A stretch of DNA of 64,000 nucleotides from JAENVU01 sp046598395 (lineage in GTDB: Bacteria > Actinomycetota > Acidimicrobiia > IMCC26256 > JAENVU01): positions 1 through 64,000 of the forward strand of contig JBKJIQ010000026.1 in NCBI GenBank assembly GCA_046598395.1, given 5' to 3'. Of this stretch, positions 16,558 to 25,244 are shown in pieces. Under the pieces are notes generated by a model. That model searched no databases, was not told where the DNA came from, and saw nothing but the letters and a program-made list of their open reading frames with translations. Position 1 is the stretch's first letter; every line of letters begins with the position of its first letter. The position numbers were made by a program, and so were the translations under genes.

Positions 16558-19500
16558 GTGCCCTTCGACCCCGTCGACCCACGTCTTGATCTCGTCGCGC
16601 TCGAAGAGCGCGTGCTCGCCCAATGGCGTGAGCGAGATGTCTTCGCCGAGTCCTTGCGGCGGCGAGCCGGGGCCCCGGAGTGGGTGTTTTACGAGGGACC
16701 GCCCACTGCCAACGGCAAGCCGGGGATTCATCATGTTTGGGCGCGCTTGTTCAAGGACATCTACCCGCGGTTCCACACGATGCGAGGCAAGTACGTAGCC
16801 CGGAAGGGCGGCTGGGACTGCCACGGCCTGCCGGTTGAGGTTGAGGTCGAGAAGGAACTCGGGTTCTCGGGCAAGCCCCAGATCGAGGACTTTGGGATCG
16901 AGGCCTTCAACCAGCGTTGCCGTGAGTCGGTGCAGCGGTACGTGGAGGACTGGTCGGCGATGACGAGCCGCATCGGCATGTGGCTCGATCTCTCAGATGC
17001 CTACACCACGATGAGCAATCCGTTCATCGAGAGCGTGTGGTGGCAGTTCCACGAGCTTTGGAACAAGGAGTTGATCTACGAGGGCTCCAAGGTCGTTCCG
17101 TATTGCGGTCGATGCGGCACGGCACTTTCGAGTCACGAGCTCGGCCAGCCGGGCGCGTATCAAGACATCACCGAGGATTCCGTCTACGTCCGGTTCCCAG
17201 TAGTGGATGCCGATTTCGATCTACTCGTGTGGACCACCACACCGTGGACGCTCGTCAGCAATACCGGTGCCGCGGTCGGGCCCGACGTGCCGTACGTGCG
17301 CGTGCGGGTAGCCGAGGGCCGCGATCTGGTGCTCGCGGAAACTCGCGTGACGGCAGTGCTCGGCGACGACGCCGAGGTCGTGGCCACGCTACGAGCAACG
17401 GACCTTGTCGGCCTGCACTATGAGCGCCCGTTCGATTGGCTTCCGCTTCCCGACGATGCGTTGGGCGCGCCGATCACGCCAACGCCGGCGGATGCGTGGC
17501 GGGTGGTTGCCGCGGATTTCGTGACGGTGGACGACGGCTCCGGAATCGTGCATCTCGCCCCCGCGTTCGGCGAGATCGACCGCGAGGTCGCAGTTGCGAC
17601 CGGTCTCCCGATGTTGAATCCGGTGAACGCCCAAGCACGATTCATTTCGGACGTACCGTTGGTTGCAGGCCAGTTCGTGAAGGATGCCGACCCCACCTTG
17701 ATCGATGAGCTCCGCGCTCGCGGGCGGCTCGTGGTCGTCGAACCGTATGAACATTCATACCCGCACTGCTGGCGGTGCGGTACTGCACTGATCTACTGGG
17801 CGAAGCCCACGTGGTTCGCCCGCACCTCTGAACACAAGGACGCCCTGCTGCGCGAGAACGCAGCAATCGGCTGGCATCCCGAACACATTCGCGAAGGCCG
17901 CTTCGGGGATTGGCTCGCGAACAACGTCGACTGGGCGCTGTCACGCGATCGGTTCTGGGGCACCCCCATTCCGGTGTGGCGCTGCACGGATTGTGGCGAC
18001 GACACCTGCGTGGGATCGGTGGCCGAGCTCGCCGAGCGCGCGGGCCGCGACCTCTCGGAGCTCGACCTCCACCGGCCATTCGTCGACGACATCACCATCA
18101 CCTGTGCGCACTGCTCGGGGCGGGCAGTCCGGGTGGAGCCCGTCTTGGACGCGTGGTTCGACTCCGGGTCCATGCCGGCCGCCCAGTTGCACTACCCATT
18201 CGAGAATCAAGCGGTCTTCCAACGTCGGTTTCCGGCCGACTTCATCTGTGAGGCCATCGACCAGACCCGGGGTTGGTTCTATTCACTCCTCGCGGTGAAC
18301 ACCTTGGTCTTCGGTCAGTCGCCGTATCGCGACGTGGTCTGTCTCGCGCTGCTGCTCGACCAGGACGGCCAGAAGATGTCGAAGACCCGCGGGAATGTGA
18401 TGGACCCGTGGGCGGTCCTCACGACCCGCGGCGCCGACGCCCTGCGGTGGAACTTCGCCTTCGCGAGTTCACCCTGGACCCCCAAACGCGTCTACCTCGA
18501 GAGCATCGACGAGACCACCAACCGCTTCCTCGTCACCCTCTGGAACACCTACGTCTTCTTCGTGACCTACGCGAACCTCGACGGGTGGGAGCCCGCCGAC
18601 GCCCACAACGCCGCTCCAACTCCGCCCGCACCACCGGCCGCACTACCAACCCATGTCATGGATCGGTGGATCCGGTCGCGCGTCCACACAACGGTGCGCG
18701 AGGTCACGGCGGCACTCGAGGATTTCGACGCTCTGCGCGCCACCCAGATGCTCGACGCCTTCGTCGATGACCTGTCGAACTGGTACGTGCGGCGGAGTCG
18801 GTCGCGGTTCTGGAAGGCCTCGGATGCTCAGGCGCACGCGGTGCTGCACGAATGCCTCCTACTCCTCACCCAGATGCTTGCTCCCGTCACCCCGTTCACC
18901 GCCGACGCGCTCTACCAGAACCTCAGCCGTCGTGAGGATTCCGTCCACCTCACCGACTGGCCCACGGCCGACCTCGCCGCGATCGACGAAACCCTCGAAG
19001 CCAACATGGCCCTCGCGCGCGATCTCGTGTCTCTCGGCCTGGCGGCCCGCGCGGAATCGAAACTCCGAGTGCGCCAGCCACTCCCCCGCGCGATCGCGCT
19101 CATTCCGGCCGGAACAACGTTGGGGTCCGACGTCGCCGCGGAGATTACCGACGCGCTCAACGTAAAGCACCTCGAGACCGTCGCAACCCTCGAGGGCCTG
19201 CTCGACTACACCGTGCTTCCCAACTTCCGCACCCTGGGGCCGAAGGTGGGCAAACTGCTGCCGCGTGTGAAAGTTCTCCTCGGCGAGGTCGATGGCGCAG
19301 TGGTGCGCCAGGCACTGGCGACCACCGGCACGTTCACGCTCGACGTCGACGGGTCGGAAGTGATCCTCACCGAAGCCGACCTTCAGATTCGCGCGGCTTC
19401 TCACGAGGAGTTCGCGCTCGCCCAGGACGGCGCGCTGGCAGTGGCGATGGACACCCAACTGAACGACGGGCTACGGCGCGAAGGCCTGGCGCGCGAGGTC

Positions 19501-19746
19501 GTACGCGTGCTCAACGATCACCGGAAGAATGCCGGGTTCGCGATCTCTGATCGGATCCACGTAGCCCTCGAGGCAACCGGACCGTTAGCTGAAGCGATCC
19601 TTGCGCACCAGGACTGGATCGCCGGCGAAGTGCTCGCGCTTCGCCTCGAAGTGGAATCGATCGCCGGGGAGGCAGCCGAACTCACCGTCGACGGTCACCC
19701 GCTACGGGTCACCGCCAGCACGACGGTCAGCACGACCGAGCGCTAG
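16558..19746 (+). CDS. ileS: Isoleucyl-tRNA synthetase
   Basis: A 1062-aa synthetase charging tRNA-Ile. Start GTG 16558 (VPFDPVDPRLDLVALEER) is preferred; no in-frame ATG/GTG closer to the conserved block exists and the upstream extension falls in repeat sequence. The HIGH-type motif is in GPPTANGKPGIHHVWARLFK, the KMSKS-type is DGQKMSKTRGN, and the CP1 editing domain lies between. Cys pairs in CWRCG, CTDCG and CAHCSG suggest internal zinc sites. The length and G-x-H-H variant put it with the eukaryote-like (type II) IleRS found in actinobacteria, often linked to lower mupirocin sensitivity; that last point is family knowledge. The stop overlaps the divIVA end by four bases. Confidence 0.96.
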   Translation: MPFDPVDPRLDLVALEERVLAQWRERDVFAESLRRRAGAPEWVFYEGPPTANGKPGIHHVWARLFKDIYPRFHTMRGKYVARKGGWDCHGLPVEVEVEKELGFSGKPQIEDFGIEAFNQRCRESVQRYVEDWSAMTSRIGMWLDLSDAYTTMSNPFIESVWWQFHELWNKELIYEGSKVVPYCGRCGTALSSHELGQPGAYQDITEDSVYVRFPVVDADFDLLVWTTTPWTLVSNTGAAVGPDVPYVRVRVAEGRDLVLAETRVTAVLGDDAEVVATLRATDLVGLHYERPFDWLPLPDDALGAPITPTPADAWRVVAADFVTVDDGSGIVHLAPAFGEIDREVAVATGLPMLNPVNAQARFISDVPLVAGQFVKDADPTLIDELRARGRLVVVEPYEHSYPHCWRCGTALIYWAKPTWFARTSEHKDALLRENAAIGWHPEHIREGRFGDWLANNVDWALSRDRFWGTPIPVWRCTDCGDDTCVGSVAELAERAGRDLSELDLHRPFVDDITITCAHCSGRAVRVEPVLDAWFDSGSMPAAQLHYPFENQAVFQRRFPADFICEAIDQTRGWFYSLLAVNTLVFGQSPYRDVVCLALLLDQDGQKMSKTRGNVMDPWAVLTTRGADALRWNFAFASSPWTPKRVYLESIDETTNRFLVTLWNTYVFFVTYANLDGWEPADAHNAAPTPPAPPAALPTHVMDRWIRSRVHTTVREVTAALEDFDALRATQMLDAFVDDLSNWYVRRSRSRFWKASDAQAHAVLHECLLLLTQMLAPVTPFTADALYQNLSRREDSVHLTDWPTADLAAIDETLEANMALARDLVSLGLAARAESKLRVRQPLPRAIALIPAGTTLGSDVAAEITDALNVKHLETVATLEGLLDYTVLPNFRTLGPKVGKLLPRVKVLLGEVDGAVVRQALATTGTFTLDVDGSEVILTEADLQIRAASHEEFALAQDGALAVAMDTQLNDGLRREGLAREVVRVLNDHRKNAGFAISDRIHVALEATGPLAEAILAHQDWIAGEVLALRLEVESIAGEAAELTVDGHPLRVTASTTVSTTER

Positions 19747-20822
19747 CGCCCCCGACGGCGGAACAGCCCACCACGAGAATCGTCGGGATCGAAACCATCG
19801 GCGCCTGATACCGAATCACGCGGTCCGAGTGGCGTCTCGTCCGTCACGGCTTCCCGCAGACTCGCGAAGAATGCATCGTCATCGAGGTGCTCAGGCTCCG
19901 GTTCCGAGTCGAACAGTGGCGGTCGCGCGGTCGGCGGCGATGCCGCGACTTCTTCCCATGGTGGCTCGGTCGATGCTTCAGGTACCGCGGCGATCGGCGG
20001 CACCGGGGTCGCCGCAGTGGGGATCGCCGCAGTGGGGATCGCCGCGGTGGGGGTCGCCGCGGTGGGGGTCGCCGGCGTTGAGGTGGCAATCGGCGAAACC
20101 GCAACCGGAGGCGCGGCGCTCGGAGCGGACAGTGGTGGTTCGGATGCAGCCAACCCGAACGCCGGAGGCGCTACTGGTGCGGGAACGCTGGTCGGTATCC
20201 CGGCGGCCTCCGGAGTGGCCACGGTGACCTCGGTGGTGGCTGCGACTCTCGCGGCGGCCGGCATCTCCACATCGTGGGTGGTGGGACGCGGCGACGGAGC
20301 AACCGAGCCCTTACTCGAGAGCATCTCGAGGTCTGATTCCACCGAGCGACGCAACCGGGAGCGGTACTCGGTTTCGAACCGTTCCAACGCGTCGACATCG
20401 GCAGTCAGCGCATCGCGCTTCGCTCCGAGTTCGACCACCTCATTCTCCAGACGGCGACGCTCGGTCTCAGCCTGGCGGCGGGCGGTCGTCGCCGCTTCGT
20501 CGATCGTCGAACGCGCTTTGGTCTCGGCGTCGTCGAGGATTTGGCGCGCCTTGCTCTGCGCTTCGGCGACGGCCTCATCCGCGGCACGCTGGGCCAGCAG
20601 CAAGGTCCGATGGAGCATGTCTTCGGTCTCGCGGGTCTTGCCCGCGTCGGCTTCGCCGGAGTCGACCCGGGTCTGGGCCTCGCGGAGCTGCCCTTCCAAC
20701 CCCTCGATCCGGGCGGCCGCCCGTTCGAGGAGATCGTCGACGTCGTCGCGGTGATAACCACCGAAGCGTTCGCGAATATCGATGTCACGGAGTTCCCGAG
20801 GCGTCACGTCCATGACAGGCAT
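19743..20822 (-). CDS. divIVA: DivIVA/Wag31-like coiled-coil cell-pole protein
   Basis: The 359-aa product starts MPVMDVTPRELRDIDIRERF and GGYHRDDVDDLLERA, the DivIVA membrane-curvature-sensing N-terminal domain (residues 1 to about 55). A long heptad coiled coil (about 55-170) follows, then a Pro/Ala/Thr-rich linker with PTAA(T/I) pentapeptide repeats and an acidic tail ending FRRRGR. The C-terminal half is much longer than in Bacillus. It is the last gene of the minus-strand dcw cluster, 49 bp after yggT, and converges with ileS. It should direct polar growth or septal recruitment at the inner membrane. Confidence 0.9.
   Translation of the reverse strand: MPVMDVTPRELRDIDIRERFGGYHRDDVDDLLERAAARIEGLEGQLREAQTRVDSGEADAGKTRETEDMLHRTLLLAQRAADEAVAEAQSKARQILDDAETKARSTIDEAATTARRQAETERRRLENEVVELGAKRDALTADVDALERFETEYRSRLRRSVESDLEMLSSKGSVAPSPRPTTHDVEMPAAARVAATTEVTVATPEAAGIPTSVPAPVAPPAFGLAASEPPLSAPSAAPPVAVSPIATSTPATPTAATPTAAIPTAAIPTAATPVPPIAAVPEASTEPPWEEVAASPPTARPPLFDSEPEPEHLDDDAFFASLREAVTDETPLGPRDSVSGADGFDPDDSRGGLFRRRGR
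20005..20079. repeat. 15-bp in-frame tandem repeat in divIVA, five copies
   Basis: Five diverged copies of GGGATCGCCGCAGTG (A/G and A/T changes; the last copy weakest) encode PTAAT/PTAAI blocks in the linker of the DivIVA-like protein. Copy-number change would alter linker length without a frameshift. Confidence 0.9.
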
Positions 20823-20871
20823 CGTAGTGAGGCATTGGGGTGCTGAACGAGACTCACACGCGAACCGGACA

Positions 20872-21114
20872 TCAGCCGCACACTCCTTGCCAGACGAGGA
20901 ATAACCCGAACGTGAGCACCGTGAAGGAAAGATCGATCGCGCCGGTTGGTGGAATCACGCGCCGCATGGGTGCGAGCACCGGCTCCGTGAGGTCGAACAA
21001 CACGCGACCGACGGTGGCCATACCGCCCGAAGAGGGCGGTAGCCACGAGACGATCATCCGTCCAAACAGGATCAGGATGTACGTAATGAGCAACGCACAG
21101 AAAATTTCTTGCAC
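20872..21114 (-). CDS. yggT: YggT-family membrane protein
   Basis: An 80-aa protein with two hydrophobic segments (FCALLITYILILFGRMIVSW and LSFTVLTFGLFLVWQGV) separated by the conserved loop LTEPVLAPMRRVIPPTGAID. This P-x-R-R-x-x-P loop is the YggT signature. It lies 11 bp after sepF and before divIVA, the normal actinobacterial order. YggT proteins are implicated in division or osmotic adaptation but have no firm biochemical role. Confidence 0.92.
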   Translation of the reverse strand: MQEIFCALLITYILILFGRMIVSWLPPSSGGMATVGRVLFDLTEPVLAPMRRVIPPTGAIDLSFTVLTFGLFLVWQGVCG

Positions 21115-21125
21115 GGATCAGATAC

Positions 21126-21668
21126 TCACGAACCGAAAAGGCCGCGAGCCTGGAGCCGCTCCTTCTCCTCTTGAGAGACCTCGACGTTGCTCGGGGTCAA
21201 CAGGAAGACCTGATCGGCGACCCGCGCCATGGTGCCGCCGATTGCATAGGTCAGGCCGCTCGAAAAGTCGATGAGTCGCCGCTGGAGGTCACGCCCGAGT
21301 CCGGAGATATTGATAATCACCGGCTGGTCGCTCTTGAGGCGGTCTCCCACCTCCTGGGCATCGTTGAATCCCTGAGGCTCCACCACATGCACACGAGCGC
21401 TCGTGGCGGACATGGGACGGATCGTGGGGACTACGGCGCTGTCCGGTTCGTCGACCGGCACCGCGCGCACACGCGGCTGTACCCGCACTGCCGGGGTCGC
21501 CTCACGGCGCGCCAGCTTGGCGGGGCGTTCCATCGGCGCTACCGGCTGTGTCGCCTCGGCGTGTTCCGCCTCGGCGAGATCCAGTTCGTCGTAGTCGTAC
21601 TCATAGCCCTCGTCGTCATCTTTGAGTCCGAGGTAGACCATCGTCTTCTGCCACATTCCCGGCATCAC
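21126..21668 (-). CDS. sepF: Cell division protein SepF
   Basis: A 180-aa protein beginning MMPGMWQKTMVYLGLKDDDE, an amphipathic membrane-targeting helix; the start may be the internal Met before WQKTM. A long disordered acidic then basic linker (about residues 18-90) leads to the SepF core. The core shows VVEPQGFNDAQEVGDRLKSD, VIINISGLGRDLQRRLIDFS and GLTYAIGGTMARVADQVFLL. SepF tethers FtsZ to the membrane; with no ftsA here it is the likely essential anchor. It sits 25 bp after yggS. Confidence 0.95.
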   Translation of the reverse strand: MMPGMWQKTMVYLGLKDDDEGYEYDYDELDLAEAEHAEATQPVAPMERPAKLARREATPAVRVQPRVRAVPVDEPDSAVVPTIRPMSATSARVHVVEPQGFNDAQEVGDRLKSDQPVIINISGLGRDLQRRLIDFSSGLTYAIGGTMARVADQVFLLTPSNVEVSQEEKERLQARGLFGS

Positions 21669-21693
21669 CTCTCCCTACGGAAGGAATACCACG

Positions 21694-22377
21694 TTACCGC
21701 CCCGGAGCAGCAGAACGGGGGAATGTCGGTCGGGTTCCGAAAAGAACAGTGCCGAGGCGCACCATCGTTGCACCCTGAGCGATCGCCGCCTCGAAATCGT
21801 TACTCATCCCCATCGACAATTCCGACAGTCCCAGCCCTGTCGCCATGACCTGGAGCCTCGCGAAGCTCCCCGTCGGATCGCCGACGGCAGGGGCAACCGT
21901 CATGAGGCCCACCACATCGAGCCCGAGTTCTCGAAGCCGCTCCACGAGCGCAGGCGTCTCGTCAACCCCGGCACCACCCTTTTGCGGTTCGGCCGCGACG
22001 TTGACCTCGACCAACACGCGAGCCCCCGGAACGCGTTGGGCAAGAGCCGCGCCGAGATCGAGGCGGTCGATCGAGTGCCACCACCGGACCGATGGCGCGA
22101 GCTGGTTGATCTTGTTCCGTTGGAGTCGACCGATGAAGTGCCACACCGGATCGAGCGGCGCGAGTGCAGGAACCTTCGCAACGAGTTCCTGGGCTCGGTT
22201 CTCACCGACGTCGCGGACTCCGGCATCCACCACCGCTGCGATGGCATCGACGGATTGCGTCTTGGTCGCGGCCACGATGCGCACGTCACTTGGTTCGCGC
22301 CCCGCGCGTCGCGCGGCGTCGGCAACTCGGGATCGGACCGCCGCAACCCTCTCCGCAACTGATCCCGGAACCGTCAC
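21694..22377 (-). CDS. yggS: PLP homeostasis protein YggS/PROSC family
   Basis: The 227-aa product has the PLP-binding Lys39 in RIVAATKTQSVDAI, the block VRDVGENRAQELVAKVPAL, WHFIGRLQRNKIN and SMGMSNDFEAAIAQGATMVR, all hallmarks of the single-domain alanine-racemase-like PLP carriers. It starts with GTG overlapping the pgeF stop (GTGA). These proteins balance pyridoxal phosphate and amino/keto acid pools and have no known enzymatic reaction. Location between ftsZ and sepF is standard in Gram-positive bacteria. Confidence 0.95.
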   Translation of the reverse strand: MTVPGSVAERVAAVRSRVADAARRAGREPSDVRIVAATKTQSVDAIAAVVDAGVRDVGENRAQELVAKVPALAPLDPVWHFIGRLQRNKINQLAPSVRWWHSIDRLDLGAALAQRVPGARVLVEVNVAAEPQKGGAGVDETPALVERLRELGLDVVGLMTVAPAVGDPTGSFARLQVMATGLGLSELSMGMSNDFEAAIAQGATMVRLGTVLFGTRPTFPRSAAPGR

Positions 22378-23132
22378 CGATTCACCACGACCACACCATG
22401 ACGGCCGGTGAGTCCATCGCGGCGGAAGGAGAAGTGATCGGCTGATTCCACAGTGCAGATGTCTAGGACTTCGACATCAGCGACATCGGCGCGGGCAAAG
22501 GCGTGCCGGATCGCGGCGCGCAGATCGAAGGCCGGCGCACCGGCACCGGTGGTGGTCGCAACCTCCGGACCGTGCACTCCCACCAACTCACTGAGGAGTT
22601 CCTCGCCAAACTCATAGTGGCGCCCGCAGACGCACGGACCAACGACCGCGTGCACCGGACCGCGTCCGAGCGCTTGCACCGCAGCCACACCCGCCGCCAC
22701 CACGCCCCCCAGCGCGCCGCGCCATCCAGCGTGGATCGCCGCGCAGGCGGTGTCATTCGCAATCGCTATCGGTGCACAATCCGCGCCGAGTGCGCTGAGC
22801 GCCACGCCTCGCCGCGCCGTCGCAAGTCCGTCAGCTTCGAGCGCGGCTGCGTCGGGGCCCGGGCCATTGATCGTCAGGCCATCCAACGCGTACTGCGTTT
22901 CGTCGGTGACCACATGGACCGTGGTGCCGTGGACATGCAGTGGTTGCATCCACTGGGAGCGCAACTGGCAGATCGCGGACAACACTCTGGCGCGATTCTC
23001 GGCCACCGCGGTCTCGTCATCCCCTACATGAGCAGCGAGGTTGAGCGACGCGAACGGTTGGGGAGATACTCCCCCGTGCCGATCCGTGAACCACGCGTCG
23101 GCCCCGCCAATCCTGCGAGCAATCATCACCAT
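22374..23132 (-). CDS. pgeF: PgeF/YfiH multicopper-oxidoreductase-fold protein (laccase domain)
   Basis: A 252-aa protein with the YfiH metal-site residues in HVHGTTVHVVTDETQ, LGADCAPIAIAND and CAAIHAGWRGALGGVV. Family members act as purine nucleoside phosphorylases/adenosine deaminases in vitro, and the E. coli homologue edits peptidoglycan precursors by removing wrongly incorporated residues (PgeF), which matches a dcw location. It begins 76 bp after ftsZ and overlaps yggS by four bases. Confidence 0.9.
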   Translation of the reverse strand: MVMIARRIGGADAWFTDRHGGVSPQPFASLNLAAHVGDDETAVAENRARVLSAICQLRSQWMQPLHVHGTTVHVVTDETQYALDGLTINGPGPDAAALEADGLATARRGVALSALGADCAPIAIANDTACAAIHAGWRGALGGVVAAGVAAVQALGRGPVHAVVGPCVCGRHYEFGEELLSELVGVHGPEVATTTGAGAPAFDLRAAIRHAFARADVADVEVLDICTVESADHFSFRRDGLTGRHGVVVVNR

Positions 23133-23208
23133 CGCTTCGCGACGCTTCCGCGTGTATCAACGCGACCCGACGGGGAAGGTCGTTGCGTTCTCACGTCTCG
23201 CGATGGGC

Positions 23209-24279
23209 TCAGCGCAAGAAATCCGGGACGTCGAAGTCGTCGTCACCCAGGGCGAGGTCTTCGGCATCGTCGCCGCCGAGGGCCCGTTCTTCATCACGCA
23301 GGCCCAGCGTGGCCTCGCGCCGCTCGCCTTCGAAGCGATCGAACCCTGCCGCGATCACGGTGATGCGCACTTCGTCGCCCAACGCGTCGTCGATCACCGC
23401 TCCGAAGATGATGTTGGCATCCGGGTGCCCGGCCTCGCTGATGATCTCTGCCGCCTCGTTGACCTCGAAGAGACCCAGGTCCGAAGGACCGGAGATATTG
23501 AGCAGAATCCCGCGGGCACCTTCGATGCTCGCCTCCAGGAGCGGCGACGAAATTGCGGCGCGCGCGGCAGCCACGGCGCGACCGTCACCGGACGCGTACC
23601 CGATGCCCATCAGCGCCGATCCGGCGTTCGTCATGATCATCTTCACGTCGGCAAAGTCGGTATTGATCAGACCGGGAGTGGTGATCAGGTCGGTAATGCC
23701 CTGCACCCCTTGGAGCAGGACTTCGTCGGCCATCTTGAATGCATTCAGCATCGAGGTCTTCTCATCGGAAACCTGGAGCAGCCGGTCGTTCGGGATAATG
23801 ATGAGGGTGTCGACCTTCTCCTTCAGGGTCTGGATTCCCTGCTCGGCCTGCACCGAACGCCGTCGGCCCTCAAAACCGAACGGGCGGGTGACGACGCCGA
23901 TTGTTAGTGCGCCGATCGACTTCGCGACCTCGGCAATGATCGGTGCACCACCGGTACCCGTCCCGCCGCCCTTGCCCGCGGTGATGAAGACCATGTCCGC
24001 GCCCCGCAACACTTCTTCGATCTCCTGGCGGTGATCTTCGGCAGCCTGGCGTCCGACCTCCGGGTCGGATCCGGCACCCAGACCACGCGTGAGCTCTCGC
24101 CCGAGGTCGAGCTTCACGTCGGCATCACTCATCAGCAGCGCTTGGGCGTCGGTGTTCACCGCGATGAACTCGACACCCTTCAATCCAGCATCGATCATGC
24201 GGTTCACCGCGTTGCCGCCGCCTCCGCCGACGCCGACAACTTTGATCACGGCGAGATAGTTCTGTGGTGCACCCAACAT
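23209..24279 (-). CDS. ftsZ: Cell division GTPase FtsZ
   Basis: The 356-aa tubulin homologue starts MLGAPQNYLAVIKVVGVGGG. The GTP signature GGGTGTG is at residues 104-110, preceded by FITAGK; the T7 synergy loop is in LINTDFADVKMIM. The C-terminus ends in DDDFDVPDFLR, a typical actinobacterial SepF-binding tail. It polymerises into the Z-ring. A 188-bp gap separates it from ftsQ and contains tandem and inverted repeats, so ftsZ probably has its own promoter there in addition to read-through from upstream. Confidence 0.98.
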   Translation of the reverse strand: MLGAPQNYLAVIKVVGVGGGGGNAVNRMIDAGLKGVEFIAVNTDAQALLMSDADVKLDLGRELTRGLGAGSDPEVGRQAAEDHRQEIEEVLRGADMVFITAGKGGGTGTGGAPIIAEVAKSIGALTIGVVTRPFGFEGRRRSVQAEQGIQTLKEKVDTLIIIPNDRLLQVSDEKTSMLNAFKMADEVLLQGVQGITDLITTPGLINTDFADVKMIMTNAGSALMGIGYASGDGRAVAAARAAISSPLLEASIEGARGILLNISGPSDLGLFEVNEAAEIISEAGHPDANIIFGAVIDDALGDEVRITVIAAGFDRFEGERREATLGLRDEERALGGDDAEDLALGDDDFDVPDFLR

Positions 24280-24311
24280 GATGGTGATCTCCCTACGGCT
24301 GGCCCGGCCAG

Positions 24312-24350
24312 GGCTTGAACTTGGGGCTTGAACTTGGGGCTTGAACTTGG
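24312..24350. repeat. 13-bp tandem repeat, three copies, in ftsZ leader
   Basis: Three exact copies of GGCTTGAACTTGG end 33 bp before the ftsZ start codon; on the ftsZ strand the unit reads CCAAGTTCAAGCC. The period of 13 bp is not a multiple of three and the region is non-coding. The TTGAACTT core is itself partly palindromic. Confidence 0.9.
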
Positions 24351-24367
24351 GGCTCGGAAGGGCAAGA

Positions 24368-24412
24368 AACTCTCGACTCCGAACTCTCGACCTTCACTGG
24401 AGGTCAAGAGTT
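24368..24412 (-). promoter_or_regulatory. Inverted and direct repeats in the ftsQ-ftsZ gap
   Basis: AACTCTCGACCT (24382-24393) and AGGTCAAGAGTT (24401-24412) form a 12-bp inverted repeat with one mismatch and a 7-bp loop. A further direct copy of AACTCTCGAC lies at 24368-24377. On the ftsZ strand TTGACC, a possible -35 element, falls inside the first arm. This could be an operator, a leader hairpin or both. Which is not decidable by eye. Confidence 0.45.
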
Positions 24413-24467
24413 ATGTAAACCTATGGTTATGGTAGAGATCTTACTCGACGGGCTCAATATGGGGCAA

Positions 24468-25244
24468 TCATCTGGTCGCTGGCGCGGTGGGCACTCGCAC
24501 ATCCAAGATCTGGACACGCTCGGAGCGAGTCCGGAGCGCGTCGAGCACAGCGAGTGCCGTCGCCGCCTTCGCTCGCACCCTGGTCATGGTGCCGAGTTGC
24601 ACCTCTGCGGCCTCCGGAGGATCACCACGCAAGGTGAGCGTGGCTTCGCCGCCCTTCACGGTGCTGCGCAACGTCACGAGTCGGAGGGCGTCAGGCAGGG
24701 CCGCGAGTACTCGAAATATCTCGGGATGTTGCACCCGAGTGCCGATCGCCGCCGGATCGCCGGATCCCACAACTTCGGGCAGCCCATCGGGAGCAGTGGT
24801 GGCACGTTCCAAGACGCGCCCGGTGCCGTCGACGATCGAAATCGGGGTTGGAGAAGCGTCTCGTGTCCAGCCCACACCGTGGCGTTCGGTCACGGTAATC
24901 ACGACGGTCTCGGGCAGTTCCGTCGCGACGCGGGCATGCTGCACGTAGGGAAGCCGTTCGACCCGCCGAACAATCAGTTCCGTATCGAGAAAGAGGAGCG
25001 GCTCGCCCTCGGCGATATGGGCGGCGGTGCGCACTGCGGCCGGGGTCACGCGGGTGACGCCCCTGACCTGCACCGTTCCGGCCCCCAGCAGTGAGGACGA
25101 CGCGATCAAGTAGGCGATGCCGACCACGGCAAAGGTGATCACGATCGCCATGATGAGCCGGAGTCGCCGGCGGCCCTCGTAGCGTCGGGCGGCAACCCAC
25201 CGTTCACGCATCCTCGGGTCCACGCCCGCTTCGATGGGATTCAT
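24468..25244 (-). CDS. ftsQ: Cell division protein FtsQ
   Basis: A 258-aa bitopic membrane protein: basic cytoplasmic N-terminus, one TM segment (LRLIMAIVITFAVVGIAYLI, about residues 30-49), then a POTRA domain beginning VQVRGVTRVTPAAVRTAAHI and the FtsQ beta domain (VERLPYVQHARVATELPETV). It scaffolds the divisome in the periplasm-side space. The ATG overlaps the murB stop (ATGA), and ftsZ follows after 188 bp. Confidence 0.93.
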   Translation of the reverse strand: MNPIEAGVDPRMRERWVAARRYEGRRRLRLIMAIVITFAVVGIAYLIASSSLLGAGTVQVRGVTRVTPAAVRTAAHIAEGEPLLFLDTELIVRRVERLPYVQHARVATELPETVVITVTERHGVGWTRDASPTPISIVDGTGRVLERATTAPDGLPEVVGSGDPAAIGTRVQHPEIFRVLAALPDALRLVTLRSTVKGGEATLTLRGDPPEAAEVQLGTMTRVRAKAATALAVLDALRTRSERVQILDVRVPTAPATR

